Positions 37,201-45,873 of a DNA stretch of 64,000 nt are shown here, piece after piece. The stretch comes from Flavobacterium johnsoniae. GTDB lineage: Bacteria > Bacteroidota > Bacteroidia > Flavobacteriales > Flavobacteriaceae. Position numbers and translations under genes: made by a program. The stretch's first letter is position 1. Each line of letters starts with the position of its first letter. The notes below the pieces were generated by a model. The model was not told the DNA's origin. It did no database searches and saw nothing but the letters and a program-made list of their open reading frames with translations. The stretch is from NCBI RefSeq assembly GCF_001879205.1, contig NZ_MLFK01000005.1, forward strand, positions 124,001 through 188,000, in the 5' to 3' direction.

Positions 37201-40200
37201 TTTGCATCCTTAACTGTAATTGTATAAGTTCCTGCAGCTACAGTAAACGTATCTGCCGGGCTTGGTGCAACTCCTGTATTAATAGTATAAGTATATGGCG
37301 CAACTCCATCAGCTCCTGTGGCTATAATTTTAAATGAACTACCCGAAGCAGTACATTGATTGTCCACAACAGCAGTTACTGTTGGTTTAGTATCTGTTGC
37401 AATTGTAACTGGTATTGATGTTGTACATCCTTTACTGTCTTTGGCATAAATAACCCAATTTAAGTCTGCACCAGAATTAGAATTAATATTAAATACAGCT
37501 CCTGGACCATAAACCGGAGCACCAGTTGTATCATCAGCATCTAATATTGCATATTGATAAGTTGGTGTTCCTCCTGTAGCCTGTACAGTTACAGTAGAAG
37601 TTATTTTTCCGCAATTAGCATTTACATTAGAATCAATTGTTAAACCTAAAGCATTTGCAGGTTCTAAAATTTGAATTGTTCTTGTTAATGTACAATTAGT
37701 AGTCTCGTCAGTAAATACAACATCATAGATACCTACACCACGATTTAATGTAAATACCTTTTCAGTTCTACCCGTTACAGTAGGTTCGCTGTTTACTTTG
37801 TAGCTATAAGTCGAAGTAAAGTTTGAAACATTAAATCTCATTGTTCCAGTTGCATCTCCATGGCAATAAACATCATTTAATTTAGTTGCCGTAACATCGA
37901 TTGAAACTAAAGCAGGAATGTTTTTAGCAAAATCATCATAACAACCATTTGCATTTGTTACTCTGAAAACATAATTACCCGCAGTAAGATCTGTGAAAAT
38001 TCCATTTGTAGCTCCAGATGTATTACTTACTGGTCCTGAAACAATTGTATAAGTTCCAGATCCCGCACTTAATGTAATTGTAGCTGTACTGGTTGTGCTT
38101 TCAACTGGATCACAGTAAATTACAGTAGCATCAACTTTTGAAATCTTAGGTAAAACAAGCGGTGCTATTGTAATCGTTTTTTCTGCTGTTATACAGCCAT
38201 TATCATCTTTTACAGAATATTTTACTGTTTGTGTATTACCGTTATCAGAAACGATAAATATATTTGAAGTCTCATAAGAACCTCCATTGAAACTATAAGT
38301 ATAAGGAGCTTTTCCTCCAGTTGCTGTAACTGTAACGTCTTTAGATTCTTTAGTATTAGAAGTATTACATGTAAACGGATCAACACTTGCAGTAGCCGCT
38401 AATACCGGAAGCTCAGTAATTGTAACCTGTGCTGTACCTTGACAACCTATAGCATCTGTAACTACGATATCATAAATACCAGCAGCCAAACCTGTAGCTG
38501 AGGCTGATGTAGTTGAAGCAGAAACTGTTGCAGGAACAGCTGCTCCGCCTTTAGTTATAGCATAAGTATATGGAGCTTTTCCAGAGGTTGGCGTAACCAA
38601 AAGACTTCCTGTGCTTTCTCCATGACATTTTACATCTACTTTGCTTGTGTTTACTGTTAGAACAGTAGATTTTAATGTAACATTAATAATCGTAGATAAA
38701 GCTGAACAAGCCGGAGCTGGTGTTTTAGAATCGGTTACTTTAAATTGATATGTACCTGTTCCTGTTGCTAAGTATGGATTCGCAGCAGTTACAAAACCTC
38801 CACCATTATAAGAAACCTGATAACTTACAGTACCTGTACCTCCCGTTGAACTTAATTTAATTGTTGTATTTGGAGTACAAGCAGCATCTGCTTCAACTTC
38901 TGTTTTTATAGTCAGCTGTTCCGGAACTACATAAGTTGTAGTAGCAGGACATCCAAATCCATCTTTTAAATATAAAGTGTATGTACCTGGAGTAAGGCTG
39001 AAATTATTTGTAGGTACGAAATTAGTACCATTAATACTGTAACTTGGTGTTCCTACGTAAGTTCCCGTAATTAATATATCAACTGGTGAACCTGTATAAC
39101 ACTGCATAGCAGGAGTATCAATATGCGGCGGATCTTCAGTTAAAACTGAAACTGTTTTCTTAACGACACAGCCATTAGTATCTTTAACATAAACATCTAT
39201 AGTAGTTGTTAACACCGCTGTATCAACTTTTAAAGTTGTTCCATAAGCAGTAGTTGGCGCTGTAGATAGGCTTTTTGCGTAAGCATAAGAATAACCACCG
39301 CTTCCGCCAGAAAGACCTGTAATTGTTAATGTTGAAACTGTAGTAGAACAGTTAATTTTTGAAGCAGTTACAGTATAGTTGATCTCAGTAGCTGCATCAA
39401 TCGTAACTTGTGCTGTATTTGATACACAGCCTGTAGTAAGATCAGTTGCAACGAAAGAATAAGTACCGGCACCTAGACCCGTAACTTTTACTTCATTGCT
39501 TACTTTTGTTGCTGTTCCGGAGTTAGGAGTTAAAGTATAACTAAAATTAGTTGAACTTACCGTAAAAGTTGCTGTACCATTGTTAGCTCCAAAACATACT
39601 TCATTTGTTTTTTCTCCTGAAGCTGTAATTGCAGCTGCCGGATTAATAACTGTTGAGTCTGTAACAGAACATCCTCTGGCATCGGTTACTTTAAATGTAT
39701 AGGTACCAGCCGTTAAATTACTAAACGTACCAGTTGTATTAGTCCCTGTTACAGGCCCAGATGTAATGGTATAAGTTAACGGTGCAATACCTCCGGTAAC
39801 GGTTAAAGTAATACTTGTTGAAGTATTATTACATGTAATCGCAGCTGGTGCTGAGAAACTAATTGCTGTTGGCGGGTTAAATGCCGGAACTACAATAGTT
39901 TTAGTATCAATACAACCATTAGTATCTCTTACAGAGTAAGTGATTGTTTGTGCTGCATTTGTATTTGTTACTACTAATGTATTCGTATCGTTATAATTTG
40001 TATTACCTACACCAAAATTATATTTATAGTCTCCTGTACCTCCTACAGCTGAAGTCGTAATAGTTGTCGTAGTGCTGCAAGTTGTGTTTGCTGCAAAATT
40101 TGCCGAAGCTACAACTTTTGTAGGGTTGTTTAAGGTTACTTTATAAACTGGAGAAACACAGCCTTTACTGTCTTTTACCTGATATGTATATTCTTTACTG

Positions 40201-43200
40201 TTAACTGCTCCAACAAAAGCATCAAGACCTGAGAATGTTGCAGAGTTACCAAAAAGGCCTCCGTTAAAACTATATGTATAAGTTGGTCCAAAACCACCTG
40301 CTCCTACAACTGTAAATTGACCATCTGTGCCATTATTACATTTAGGATCTGTTTTGCTAACCAAAGAAGCTGTTGGATCTACTTTTGCATTTACTGCAAC
40401 AGCTGATGTTGTAAACTGACAACCTTTAGAATCTGTTACTCTAAAAATAAAACTACCTGCTGTACTTGTTTCATAAACAGCCGTCAGCATTGGATCAAAT
40501 GAAGTTCCTCCGTTAGTAGATACTTCATAAGTATATCCAGGTGTACCACCCTGAACATTCATTACCGTAATTTGAGCATTAGGCGAATTCGTACAATCTA
40601 ATGGTTTGGTTAATTTCGCTTCTGCTTTTAATTCATTTGCTATTGTTGGAATTCCAGAAACATTGGCAGTACATCCGTTAGCATCTGTAACTACAATAGT
40701 ATGTGCCCCAGGTCCAACATTTTTAAAAATATTGCTTGTTTGTCCTGTCTGACCATCTAAACTATAAGAGAATGGTGATTTTCCGTTATTTACAGTAACT
40801 ACCAAAGTAGCTTTGTTAGTTAAATCATAACATAAATCTGAGGCCGTAACATCTAATGATGCAGTAGGCGCAACTGCTCCTGTAACCGTTACTTTGTTTG
40901 AAGCCGGAGAGGCACAATTGCTGGCATCTTTTACAAAAACTTCAAAATCTCCTATTTGTCCAACATTAAGCTGGAAAGTATCTGAATCTTGAAATGGTTT
41001 TACAATAGTACCATCAGTTAAACGCAGTTCATATTTAAAACTTGGTGTTCCTCCACTGGTCACTTCTGCTTTAATAAGAGCCCCTACCGTACATGTTGGC
41101 GGTGTAACAACACTTGCTGATAATACAATTGCAAGCGGTGATTTGATTTCTTTTGTAAAAGTTGACGAACATAAACCTGCGTCGTCATTTTTAACAATAA
41201 CTTTATAAATTCCTTTCGCTAATCCGTTGATAATTACCGGAGATGTTGTTGAAGAACTCCAGTTTGCTCCGTTATCGATAGAATATTTAAAACCATTTAC
41301 AGTATCAAAATTCTCTACAGCTATAGTAATACGCCCGTCGCTTTTATCACTGCAGGTTGTATCATCAATGATTGGCTCCGAAACTTTAAACGCTTTATTG
41401 CTTTGAATAACAACATCAAATTTCTTCTCTGTGATACATGATTTAGGTAATTGACGAACCCAAATATCATCTACAAGTAAATCATTTCCACTGAATTTAT
41501 CATTATAAGAACGAATTACAAAACTAAGATTATTATAGGCCCCAGGATTTAAAGACAATTCTTTATAATTCCATATTTCATTTCTTGGCACTTTCCAAGG
41601 ATTTGCAGTATCGGTTGTTGCAACGATAATTTCTCCTGGTCCGCCTAAGTCATTAACTAATTGTATCGTTAATTCCGGATCATAATAATTGGCTCCTGTA
41701 GTACTCTTCATTAAATTTTCTGCCCATAATGAAATAATTACGGGTTGATCTACAATAACGTCTTTAATAGGTTTACTGTAAATAATACCTCCAATTCCCG
41801 CTGAACTTCCAATATTAACACATAAAAATCTTCCTAATTTATTCGTAGGTAAAGTGTGATCTTTAGCAACTACCCAAGTACCTCCAAAAGTTGTTTTGAT
41901 ACTGCTTGCAACAGCATATTTACCATCGTTTATCTGGTAATCATTGATGTTACCGCATATTGATGGAAAAGTTACCGGGTGTGGAGTCGTTTCATCTTCA
42001 AAGCAATATTTCGAGCTGATTCCTGGAGTTGTAGTATAACCTCCTGTTCCAAAATCTTCTTGTAATAAATTACTATATGTTGCAGCTGCAACAGCTTTGT
42101 ATTTTACTGAAATTTGATGAGTTCCTGTAGGAACATTATTAAATACATTACTGGTAATAGGAACATTAGGCTTGGTATCGATATAATACTCATATGTATA
42201 ATTTCCTCCTCCTGTATTGTTTACAACAATAGTAGCTTTTCCTGTTCCATCACAATTATAAACAACCTGAGGGTTTGGCTCAATAGTTGGATCTGCTGGT
42301 TTAGGATCTAAAACAATATCTGACATTGGAAAGATACAACCTTTGCTGTCTTTAACGTAAACCGTGTACTTTCCTGGATTAACATAAGCTTCATTTGAAT
42401 TTATCCAATTTACTTGGTTATCAAAACTATAAGTATATCCTGGTGTTCCACCCTGAACGTTTGTAATTCTAATTTTACCCTGGTGTTCAAATCCTGCTGG
42501 TCCGCATCCTGCTAATTCAGATACACCCGCAGAAGCTGTTAAAGCATCTGTTGGACCTGCAATTATAATTGTTCTGGCCGGATCTGTACATTCAACACCA
42601 TCATAAGTATACTTAACTACTAAAGAATGTGATCCAGCAGCTAAATTGGTAATTGGTGTAACAGAACTGAATGCTCCATTATCAACGCTGTATGAAACTG
42701 CATAACCTGAATTTGCAGGTGTAACAGTGATATTTATTTGTCCGCTGTTAGTTCCATAACAATCAACGGAGTTCGGCGTAGCCGTAACTGTTGGTTTTGG
42801 AATCTGCGTAATTTTAATTGGCGCTAATGTTACTTTACATCCTTTATCGTCTACAACCACAATGTTGTAAATTCCGTCTGTTGGTAAAGTAGCAGTAGTT
42901 ACCGGAATAATAGGGTTTGTAATATAATTTGTATTACCGTTTATGTAATATAAGTAATAAGGTGGCGGCCCCGGTCTTGGAGTACCTCCTGTAACTGTAA
43001 CTGTAATTTCACCATCGCTGCAGGCAGAAAGCGTTTTTGTAATTTTGGCTTCAGCAGTTAAACGATAATCTAGTACTTCAATTTCTTTAGTTGCGAAACA
43101 ACCATTATGATTTGTAGAAAAATCAACTTCATATACCCCCGGATCAACTCCTGTAAATGTAATGTAGTTGTTTGTTATTAATCCTGTATTTTGAATTTCA

Positions 43201-45794
43201 ACAGTACTTCCTTTTTTTCTAAGGATAAACTTGTATTCGCCAGGAACATTACTAATAGAAGCTTTAATTGTTCCCTTATCTGCAGTACAAATTGGGTGCG
43301 TAGCTTCAAGATTTGTTTTAAATTCTAGTTCCTGAACAGTAACATCAACAAAAAACGGACATGTTGAAAGTACACCATCAATTAATACCGTCTGTCTGAT
43401 TTGTACTTTATAATCTCCTTTTGCAACATTATTAAATGTACTGGACGTTTGGTAATTGGTACCATCTAAACTATAGCTGTAACCTGAATTTTCAGGTGGA
43501 TTTGTAACGGTAATTCTACCTGGAGTATTACAAATGATGTCTTGCTTTTCTGCTTTTGGATCAAGTAAATTTTGGTAAACATTAAAATAATGTGTAACCA
43601 CACATGTATTACCATAATTAATTACAAGTCTGAAAACACCCGCTCTATCTGCTGTAAAAACTGGACCATTTGCAACAGTAGTCCAGTTAGTTGCACCTTC
43701 ATAAGGACAGCTGTCCGGATTAGGTGTTTCTGCAGGAGGCACATCTTTTGTTTCCTGCCAAACGATACTTGCAGCATTAGTAATTTTAGTGTCTATGATT
43801 CTTTTATCATTTAGACCACATAAAAATATTTTTGGAAATGGCTTTTGGTCACGTACACAACCATAAGCTTCACCTGTAGCAGGATCAATATTGTCTCCTT
43901 TTATTGGACTTTTATTTGTTCCAGCCAAATAATCTGTAACAACAAATGTCTGCTTAATAGGTTTACAATTTGCCGCACCGCTGTTTTCAACAGTATAAGT
44001 TCCCGGTTTATCAATAGTAACTTGTCTGTTGTTACCTCCAAAAATAACGCCGTTAGGGTCTTTCCATACATAAGTTGTATAACCATTAGCAGCAGTTAAA
44101 ACGGCAGTACCACACAACGACACATCGCGGCTGAATAAACATTTATCAATACCTACTAAGAAATTGGTTGATGTTGGTTCGCCCACATTACATTCTGATA
44201 TTGTAGAATAACTACCCTCTCCAAATCCTCCTGGAGTTGTGTTTTTATCTCCAAAGTATTTAGAAACCGCTGTGTTTTTAATTTCGTTAGAACAAGCATC
44301 AACTAATTCATTACAATCTTTTACAACACGAACCTTAAATTTAATATTGTAGTAATCTCCACTGCCCGTTTGTTTAGAAACAACCATATGATCTGGTACT
44401 GTAAACACAAGTGTTCTGGTAGCAGCAGTATAAGCCGCAGTAATACCGGGCTCCATAAATATTATATCACTAAGACCATTAAAGATTACATTGTTTGGAA
44501 GAACGTCTGTAATAGTAAAGTTTTTAGCATTATCATTACCCTCATTTCTAAACTTCAGTTCATATCTAAGTTCCTGATCCAGACTTACAGGCTGACCGCC
44601 AATAATTTTATCGTCTTTGTCAAGTACATTCTTCCTGATTACAATTTTTGGAGCAATAATTTCTACTGATAATGCATTAAAAAACATATAGTAGGAATCC
44701 GATGAAGTACTGATTCTAAGTGTAGCATCGGTTTCATCATTTTGTATGATACTATTATTAACGTTATCAATTTTTACAACCCCTGCATCATACCCCAGCG
44801 TATTTCTACTGGATGGAGTACGGCCTCCCATAACAACATCACCATCTGTTATAGAACTATTAAAAAAGTTTGGAGTACTAGCTCCCCACCAACTTACATC
44901 AATTGGTCGAGCTAATGAAGATATAGCTCCCCACGCACCAGATTTAGCACCTTTAATTTCAAGGCCGTCTCCTGTTAATTTATTATCACCTTCAAGTGCA
45001 CTAAAAGCTAGTTTTACATTTACATCTCCAAAAGGATTTGTTCTAAAACCAGAAATTGGAATATCTAATGGTGCATCACTATTTCTAATAATACTAAAAC
45101 CGTCAAAACTTGTAATATATTTATTTGGAAGTAATGGATCTTTATAGATTACATAAATAGACCATCCGGCTGAGTTACCTCCTCTTCCGTTATCTAGTTT
45201 TCCTTCTGAACATACTAAATCACCAACAGTATAAACACCTTCTTTGGCTGCTTTAACTTCGTCTGTAATTTCTTTAAAACAGGCATATGGTTTTGATACG
45301 TATGCATTATTAACACCTGCTGCTCCTTCATCCCATAGTACCGTTCCTGTAACTGTTTTATAAGCTGCAGTAGGAGTCTTTAATTTCACCTGATTAATCT
45401 TGCTTCTATCAGAACCCTGATAAGTTCCTCCCCAATACAAAGCAGCATATACAATTTCATAACAAGTTTTACTTGCCTGAGGAATTGTTAATGTTGCAGA
45501 GCTTGAATTTAATGTTGTGGTATTGTCGTTATCAATATCAATGTATTTCATGTTGAAATTATCATTGACTTCACTCTTGCTGCCGACATCATTATAAGGA
45601 TCTTTTGGACGCTTATTATTTCCATCATCCCTATTTAAGATATTGTTTCCAATAACTAAAATATCACCATTTAAACTGGTTGTATGCCGCGTAGTAAAAC
45701 CCTTTCTTAACTGAGCGAAAGAAGTAATACTGAGCAACATGAATACAACTGCAATTAATGCTTTAAAAATAGTAGGTTTTTTCATAGTCTTCAT
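28215..45794 (-). CDS. sprB: SprB, giant gliding-motility adhesin
   Basis: A 5859-residue secreted surface protein. A signal peptide (about 1-27) precedes a unique N-terminal domain (about 28-380) and a DUF11-like region (about 385-500, ELRYELKFRNEGNDNAKNF). About 53 SprB-type modules follow, each with a GGTxPYxY strand and usually ending in VTDxxGC. A jelly-roll-like insertion at about 1243-1458 interrupts the early modules. The last 90 residues are a T9SS type B sorting domain (FSIFDRYGRVI, KWDGKYNGEDLPSGDYWY). In F. johnsoniae SprB moves along the cell surface, driven by the gliding motor. It lies 127 bases after sprD and 43 before sprF. Start at MKTMKKP; a second ATG three codons later is possible. 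At this length it is near the 6497 residues of the F. johnsoniae protein. Confidence 0.96.
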   Translation of the reverse strand: MKTMKKPTIFKALIAVVFMLLSITSFAQLRKGFTTRHTTSLNGDILVIGNNILNRDDGNNKRPKDPYNDVGSKSEVNDNFNMKYIDIDNDNTTTLNSSSATLTIPQASKTCYEIVYAALYWGGTYQGSDRSKINQVKLKTPTAAYKTVTGTVLWDEGAAGVNNAYVSKPYACFKEITDEVKAAKEGVYTVGDLVCSEGKLDNGRGGNSAGWSIYVIYKDPLLPNKYITSFDGFSIIRNSDAPLDIPISGFRTNPFGDVNVKLAFSALEGDNKLTGDGLEIKGAKSGAWGAISSLARPIDVSWWGASTPNFFNSSITDGDVVMGGRTPSSRNTLGYDAGVVKIDNVNNSIIQNDETDATLRISTSSDSYYMFFNALSVEIIAPKIVIRKNVLDKDDKIIGGQPVSLDQELRYELKFRNEGNDNAKNFTITDVLPNNVIFNGLSDIIFMEPGITAAYTAATRTLVFTVPDHMVVSKQTGSGDYYNIKFKVRVVKDCNELVDACSNEIKNTAVSKYFGDKNTTPGGFGEGSYSTISECNVGEPTSTNFLVGIDKCLFSRDVSLCGTAVLTAANGYTTYVWKDPNGVIFGGNNRQVTIDKPGTYTVENSGAANCKPIKQTFVVTDYLAGTNKSPIKGDNIDPATGEAYGCVRDQKPFPKIFLCGLNDKRIIDTKITNAASIVWQETKDVPPAETPNPDSCPYEGATNWTTVANGPVFTADRAGVFRLVINYGNTCVVTHYFNVYQNLLDPKAEKQDIICNTPGRITVTNPPENSGYSYSLDGTNYQTSSTFNNVAKGDYKVQIRQTVLIDGVLSTCPFFVDVTVQELEFKTNLEATHPICTADKGTIKASISNVPGEYKFILRKKGSTVEIQNTGLITNNYITFTGVDPGVYEVDFSTNHNGCFATKEIEVLDYRLTAEAKITKTLSACSDGEITVTVTGGTPRPGPPPYYLYYINGNTNYITNPIIPVTTATLPTDGIYNIVVVDDKGCKVTLAPIKITQIPKPTVTATPNSVDCYGTNSGQINITVTPANSGYAVSYSVDNGAFSSVTPITNLAAGSHSLVVKYTYDGVECTDPARTIIIAGPTDALTASAGVSELAGCGPAGFEHQGKIRITNVQGGTPGYTYSFDNQVNWINSNEAYVNPGKYTVYVKDSKGCIFPMSDIVLDPKPADPTIEPNPQVVYNCDGTGKATIVVNNTGGGNYTYEYYIDTKPNVPITSNVFNNVPTGTHQISVKYKAVAAATYSNLLQEDFGTGGYTTTPGISSKYCFEDETTPHPVTFPSICGNINDYQINDGKYAVASSIKTTFGGTWVVAKDHTLPTNKLGRFLCVNIGSSAGIGGIIYSKPIKDVIVDQPVIISLWAENLMKSTTGANYYDPELTIQLVNDLGGPGEIIVATTDTANPWKVPRNEIWNYKELSLNPGAYNNLSFVIRSYNDKFSGNDLLVDDIWVRQLPKSCITEKKFDVVIQSNKAFKVSEPIIDDTTCSDKSDGRITIAVENFDTVNGFKYSIDNGANWSSSTTSPVIINGLAKGIYKVIVKNDDAGLCSSTFTKEIKSPLAIVLSASVVTPPTCTVGALIKAEVTSGGTPSFKYELRLTDGTIVKPFQDSDTFQLNVGQIGDFEVFVKDASNCASPASNKVTVTGAVAPTASLDVTASDLCYDLTNKATLVVTVNNGKSPFSYSLDGQTGQTSNIFKNVGPGAHTIVVTDANGCTANVSGIPTIANELKAEAKLTKPLDCTNSPNAQITVMNVQGGTPGYTYEVSTNGGTSFDPMLTAVYETSTAGSFIFRVTDSKGCQFTTSAVAVNAKVDPTASLVSKTDPKCNNGTDGQFTVVGAGGFGPTYTYSFNGGLFGNSATFSGLDAFVGAVNSKEYTYQVKDSKGCVSPVYKVTLNNPTKVVASANFAANTTCSTTTTITTSAVGGTGDYKYNFGVGNTNYNDTNTLVVTNTNAAQTITYSVRDTNGCIDTKTIVVPAFNPPTAISFSAPAAITCNNTSTSITLTVTGGIAPLTYTITSGPVTGTNTTGTFSNLTAGTYTFKVTDARGCSVTDSTVINPAAAITASGEKTNEVCFGANNGTATFTVSSTNFSYTLTPNSGTATKVSNEVKVTGLGAGTYSFVATDLTTGCVSNTAQVTIDAATEINYTVTASKINCSTTVSTLTITGLSGGSGGYSYAYAKSLSTAPTTAYGTTLKVDTAVLTTTIDVYVKDTNGCVVKKTVSVLTEDPPHIDTPAMQCYTGSPVDILITGTYVGTPSYSINGTNFVPTNNFSLTPGTYTLYLKDGFGCPATTTYVVPEQLTIKTEVEADAACTPNTTIKLSSTGGTGTVSYQVSYNGGGFVTAANPYLATGTGTYQFKVTDSKTPAPACSALSTIINVTLKSTVLTVNTSKVDVKCHGESTGSLLVTPTSGKAPYTYAITKGGAAVPATVSASTTSASATGLAAGIYDIVVTDAIGCQGTAQVTITELPVLAATASVDPFTCNTSNTKESKDVTVTATGGKAPYTYSFNGGSYETSNIFIVSDNGNTQTVKYSVKDDNGCITAEKTITIAPLVLPKISKVDATVIYCDPVESTTSTATITLSAGSGTYTIVSGPVSNTSGATNGIFTDLTAGNYVFRVTNANGCYDDFAKNIPALVSIDVTATKLNDVYCHGDATGTMRFNVSNFTSTYSYKVNSEPTVTGRTEKVFTLNRGVGIYDVVFTDETTNCTLTRTIQILEPANALGLTIDSNVNANCGKITSTVTVQATGGTPTYQYAILDADDTTGAPVYGPGAVFNINSNSGADLNWVIYAKDSKGCTTSIPVTIATDTKPTVTAVVDNQCTASGSSFKIIATGADGVAPYTYTINTGVAPSPADTFTVAAGTYTITVKDANGCTNTTTVTVNGTMIPTAVRTKDLTCAAVSPTDATIAVSVTGGKPAFGYRVKVLPAAYTGTPIPFAGMSTSFVYTTSAAGTYQFEITDANGCTKETSTVVINPTPTVTASHTPTNPTCNAGTDGVVRLNALTGEAPFKYSFNGLPFDDAYIFGGLTAGTYNYIVRDVKGCEYADTVVLTNPAPIDGVVTQTPIICNLNTLGTFSVSVNSGGTAPYVYTLYDTNRAVLATYTENSGTVPTTPYTFSGLNFGYYYITIVDVNGCKFETPRLRIETPPDLQIDDVVDSNSCATGVDIKVITSGGQGPYRYSIFGQPETAPIASNTYVFTGLLHNTTYFLQVRDKNNCISIKEVQTPAAPSTIKITGTASTDATCSGTSNGTLTFTVQDYNPLVTQINFKILDALTLLPVAIPLGPPLTGPAGGPVTHTINNLPAGNYVLQVTEDDQTQCSTAFTFEIAQPAQPLNASITSVIPANCHNGAFVTIKTTGGTGPYYYGAAVAPAIPTLFTSTNNVLELDPNSGTNWNIVVRDAQGCEVPLGQVIPVDSSPVITLDLLNDCAAEGDFNVSVIETTAGTGTYSISVDSDNSYTSIPSGLPHTVSGLSSGSHTIYIKDANGCVDFKTININAPLDLSPAVVNLEPTCTAVNGGKITLTTTGGTGTYTYTIDAPGAVVTNNVITNLAAGSYTVTVTDGVCSATVPVKLELPIPVTFDAVVKDATCFNSSTGTITVNLLPGNTEPVYTYTIASATATPLPGGIVLVGNVFTNVPQGSYNITVTSGKGCSLTKQYNVGQPTAAVGAIVNVDPFSCNTSNSVKEAVVTIIGTGGTAPYQYNFDGGTVYYDDNIKLVDNIAGETVHYYVKDANGCLYDDTVIVAPYQKLLTINFAVVTAPVCPTNVADVKVTVTGGYTPYAKYEIISPAYFNNGTVDTFTNLDTNVNYLFRVTDANGCYIEDYYKIAPVVPIDITRTSSTNVSCNTANGIDNNGTATFTVSDYSAAGYTVAVTSTPAALAYNTPTIAANIVTVTGLVEGTYTITVTDNTTNCSKSANVVITMPAPMVIAANATKVFCNSPDSQITVTSVTGGTSPYTYAVVKAVDPAPTTFTDNIDTPFTAHTGLVDLSWNVYVKDANGCIAGPQNVLVTYNLPPVLNMPAQQCFVGAELTVDLDALSTTYNGVKSFKVDGLSVGSLAKFTADGSYVLTVIDDNGCEDSKTFVIQKQLTASATLKKDLYCTGAIAATIDVEIQGGVAPYFYEIYHNGAGSGIQVPVTTGNKFTVSPTAVGDYYFVITDSNTPACPVKTNTEKVTTPEQPEGTETHVDLKCMADTDGSLTITPSKGVGPYTFALTPAGNTTGDNSGTYTGLSAGNYSVIVTDSKGCSSAAIPVVISQPTLLTATYEILKNNSCSVETIIEVTAAGGTPRADGKYYYNFNNQGYDTKNTFTVVNNNSIQNVTYTVRDENGCETGIVTIPVAPLDPPIDLTFNASPITCISGNSSNVSITAAKGVGELTFEIVEFNGAAPAVPYAPVKVADNTIPAVFNGLPFGDYLFKVTDNNGCSYSKLLPIKDVVRIEVGHSLLADISCNALNDGKITFTVSKFAGTYTYSVTDGGAYSVGPITTSDTEIPLTGLSNGTYVISVTDVITGCPATYSVEVKRPSLVTVAEIDNIPANCTKGALVTVKGDGGSPDYTYSFVKAGDPAGTFEPEATRELNPATPSWFVYAKDLNGCISAPITVNITTDPLPAGFTASALSQCPDNDGNYVIVVNDALATGMAPYTYSIGGDFQTDKTFTVKVPGKYDLTVKDKFGCPFVFTEIVEILEPLDLKYNNVVLPTCADSDGSLSATATGGSGNYSYTIGATTITTTPADFKFLTAGKHIIVVTDTSTGCTAEVEVTLGAATPIIGFDASSTPVTCFGSTDGTITAVIDQTGANDNPPYKYSLDGGPLQDNPYFTGLAAGTYTVAVISARGCPASKPVTVGTPAIIVVPTPTVLEYGCTTDNISNHATITVNGVNGGSGKYTYDFIKGGVVKYSGPINVYTEMDYTGGTYTIIVKDDKGCIGNTQTASVLPFIAMDDVVVTVDKKITCISKEDITVTVKDKNGVNVPGTFDYTLTGTNGTVYGPITNNDGKFGGLDVGNYLITVLNTATHCIIQDVHFIFEPNVYELKAVPASDKICYGTSDGVVNLTLLDNLGNPAGPFTYTITGPFPSTAVITGPGPNTVSNLLAGQYSVVAKLDNTPECTTAAIIFTIEQPTAALIVTATKSEITCVAGNNDGVIIANATGGWPGEYLYELRSGGAVVKAYNDSPIFENLTAGNYTVYAKDSFGCETFVNASLVNPTPINVQISATPLLTCFDNEDGVVTINTVTGGSGNYTYTLHGVLVDGTITVEQSQGPAQFTGLKAGSYYVTVNDTWGCTNNSNTVIINQPTKASGTLTIVDNETCQKAPVIKLTFQGGTPPYYYSADGTTYFGPYNSFVDITLPQTVAKVEYKYFVKDANGCINAETNHIPFSPVPKLDIERLSEVDIRCQGSSTGSIIVVAKGGLGNYIYTLQNEAGVNITPAPVQTTPGTFTNLPIGKYIVKIESSDCLIFTPVIELTEPNAPLSASPVVTGVTCNGYNNGKITVNVTGGTGAYKYAIEPEFKQFFDKNVFENLKPGFYDILVQDENECYVFLKDVEVTEPDPLTAALVPNSMIPEVCVGDKNGEFAIEIQGGTAPYTASLDNEKGPFLPVTGNTVEYKGLTGGKHIVYIADNGGCPTEIEVDMGLPVLLDPKYTISYDCVNNAQSNMVVVTVDESNNPADIDYSLDGGAIQPDNVFINVPAGDHIITVRHTNGCPAEVKFNIVGYTKLELTLAEEKGVWNIITATATGGGGEYEYSIDGVNFSTENKFKIYKTGTYTITVRDKNGCTDSKDYYIKYVDVCLDNYFTPAGSTNTMWGPGCTNIYNNLTFSIFDRYGRVIAKYHYGQKWDGKYNGEDLPSGDYWYVLKLNDENDGREFVGHFTLYR
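28740..41200 (-). repeat. SprB super-repeat: about seven periods of 1.78 kb, seven modules each
   Basis: A subset of modules ends not in DxxGC but in a D-x-T/D-x-C form. These fall at regular intervals: KNDDAGLC at about 41190, TDLTTGC 39435, TDETTNC 37700, EDDQTQC 35873, TDNTTNC 34093, TDVITGC 32298 and LDNTPEC 30518, with VRHTNGC in phase at 28740. Spacings are about 1755, 1735, 1827, 1780, 1795, 1780 and 1778 bases. By hand count exactly seven module ends fall in each period. Other markers, such as the W-containing VYVKD/VYAKD module, keep the same phase. Confidence 0.8.
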
Positions 45795-45873
45795 TTTGTT
45801 TTTGGGCTTTTCCTTTATTCTCTAAGGGGCGTTAAAAAATAAAGTACAGCATTCTGAAACATTTATTATAAAT

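Noticed and set aside
43901-44086. Short open frames inside sprB on both strands (for example 42114-42311, 43572-43814, 44746-45147)
   Set aside because: They are compositional shadows of the Val/Thr/Asn-rich repeat gene, lack homology and disagree with the SprB frame.
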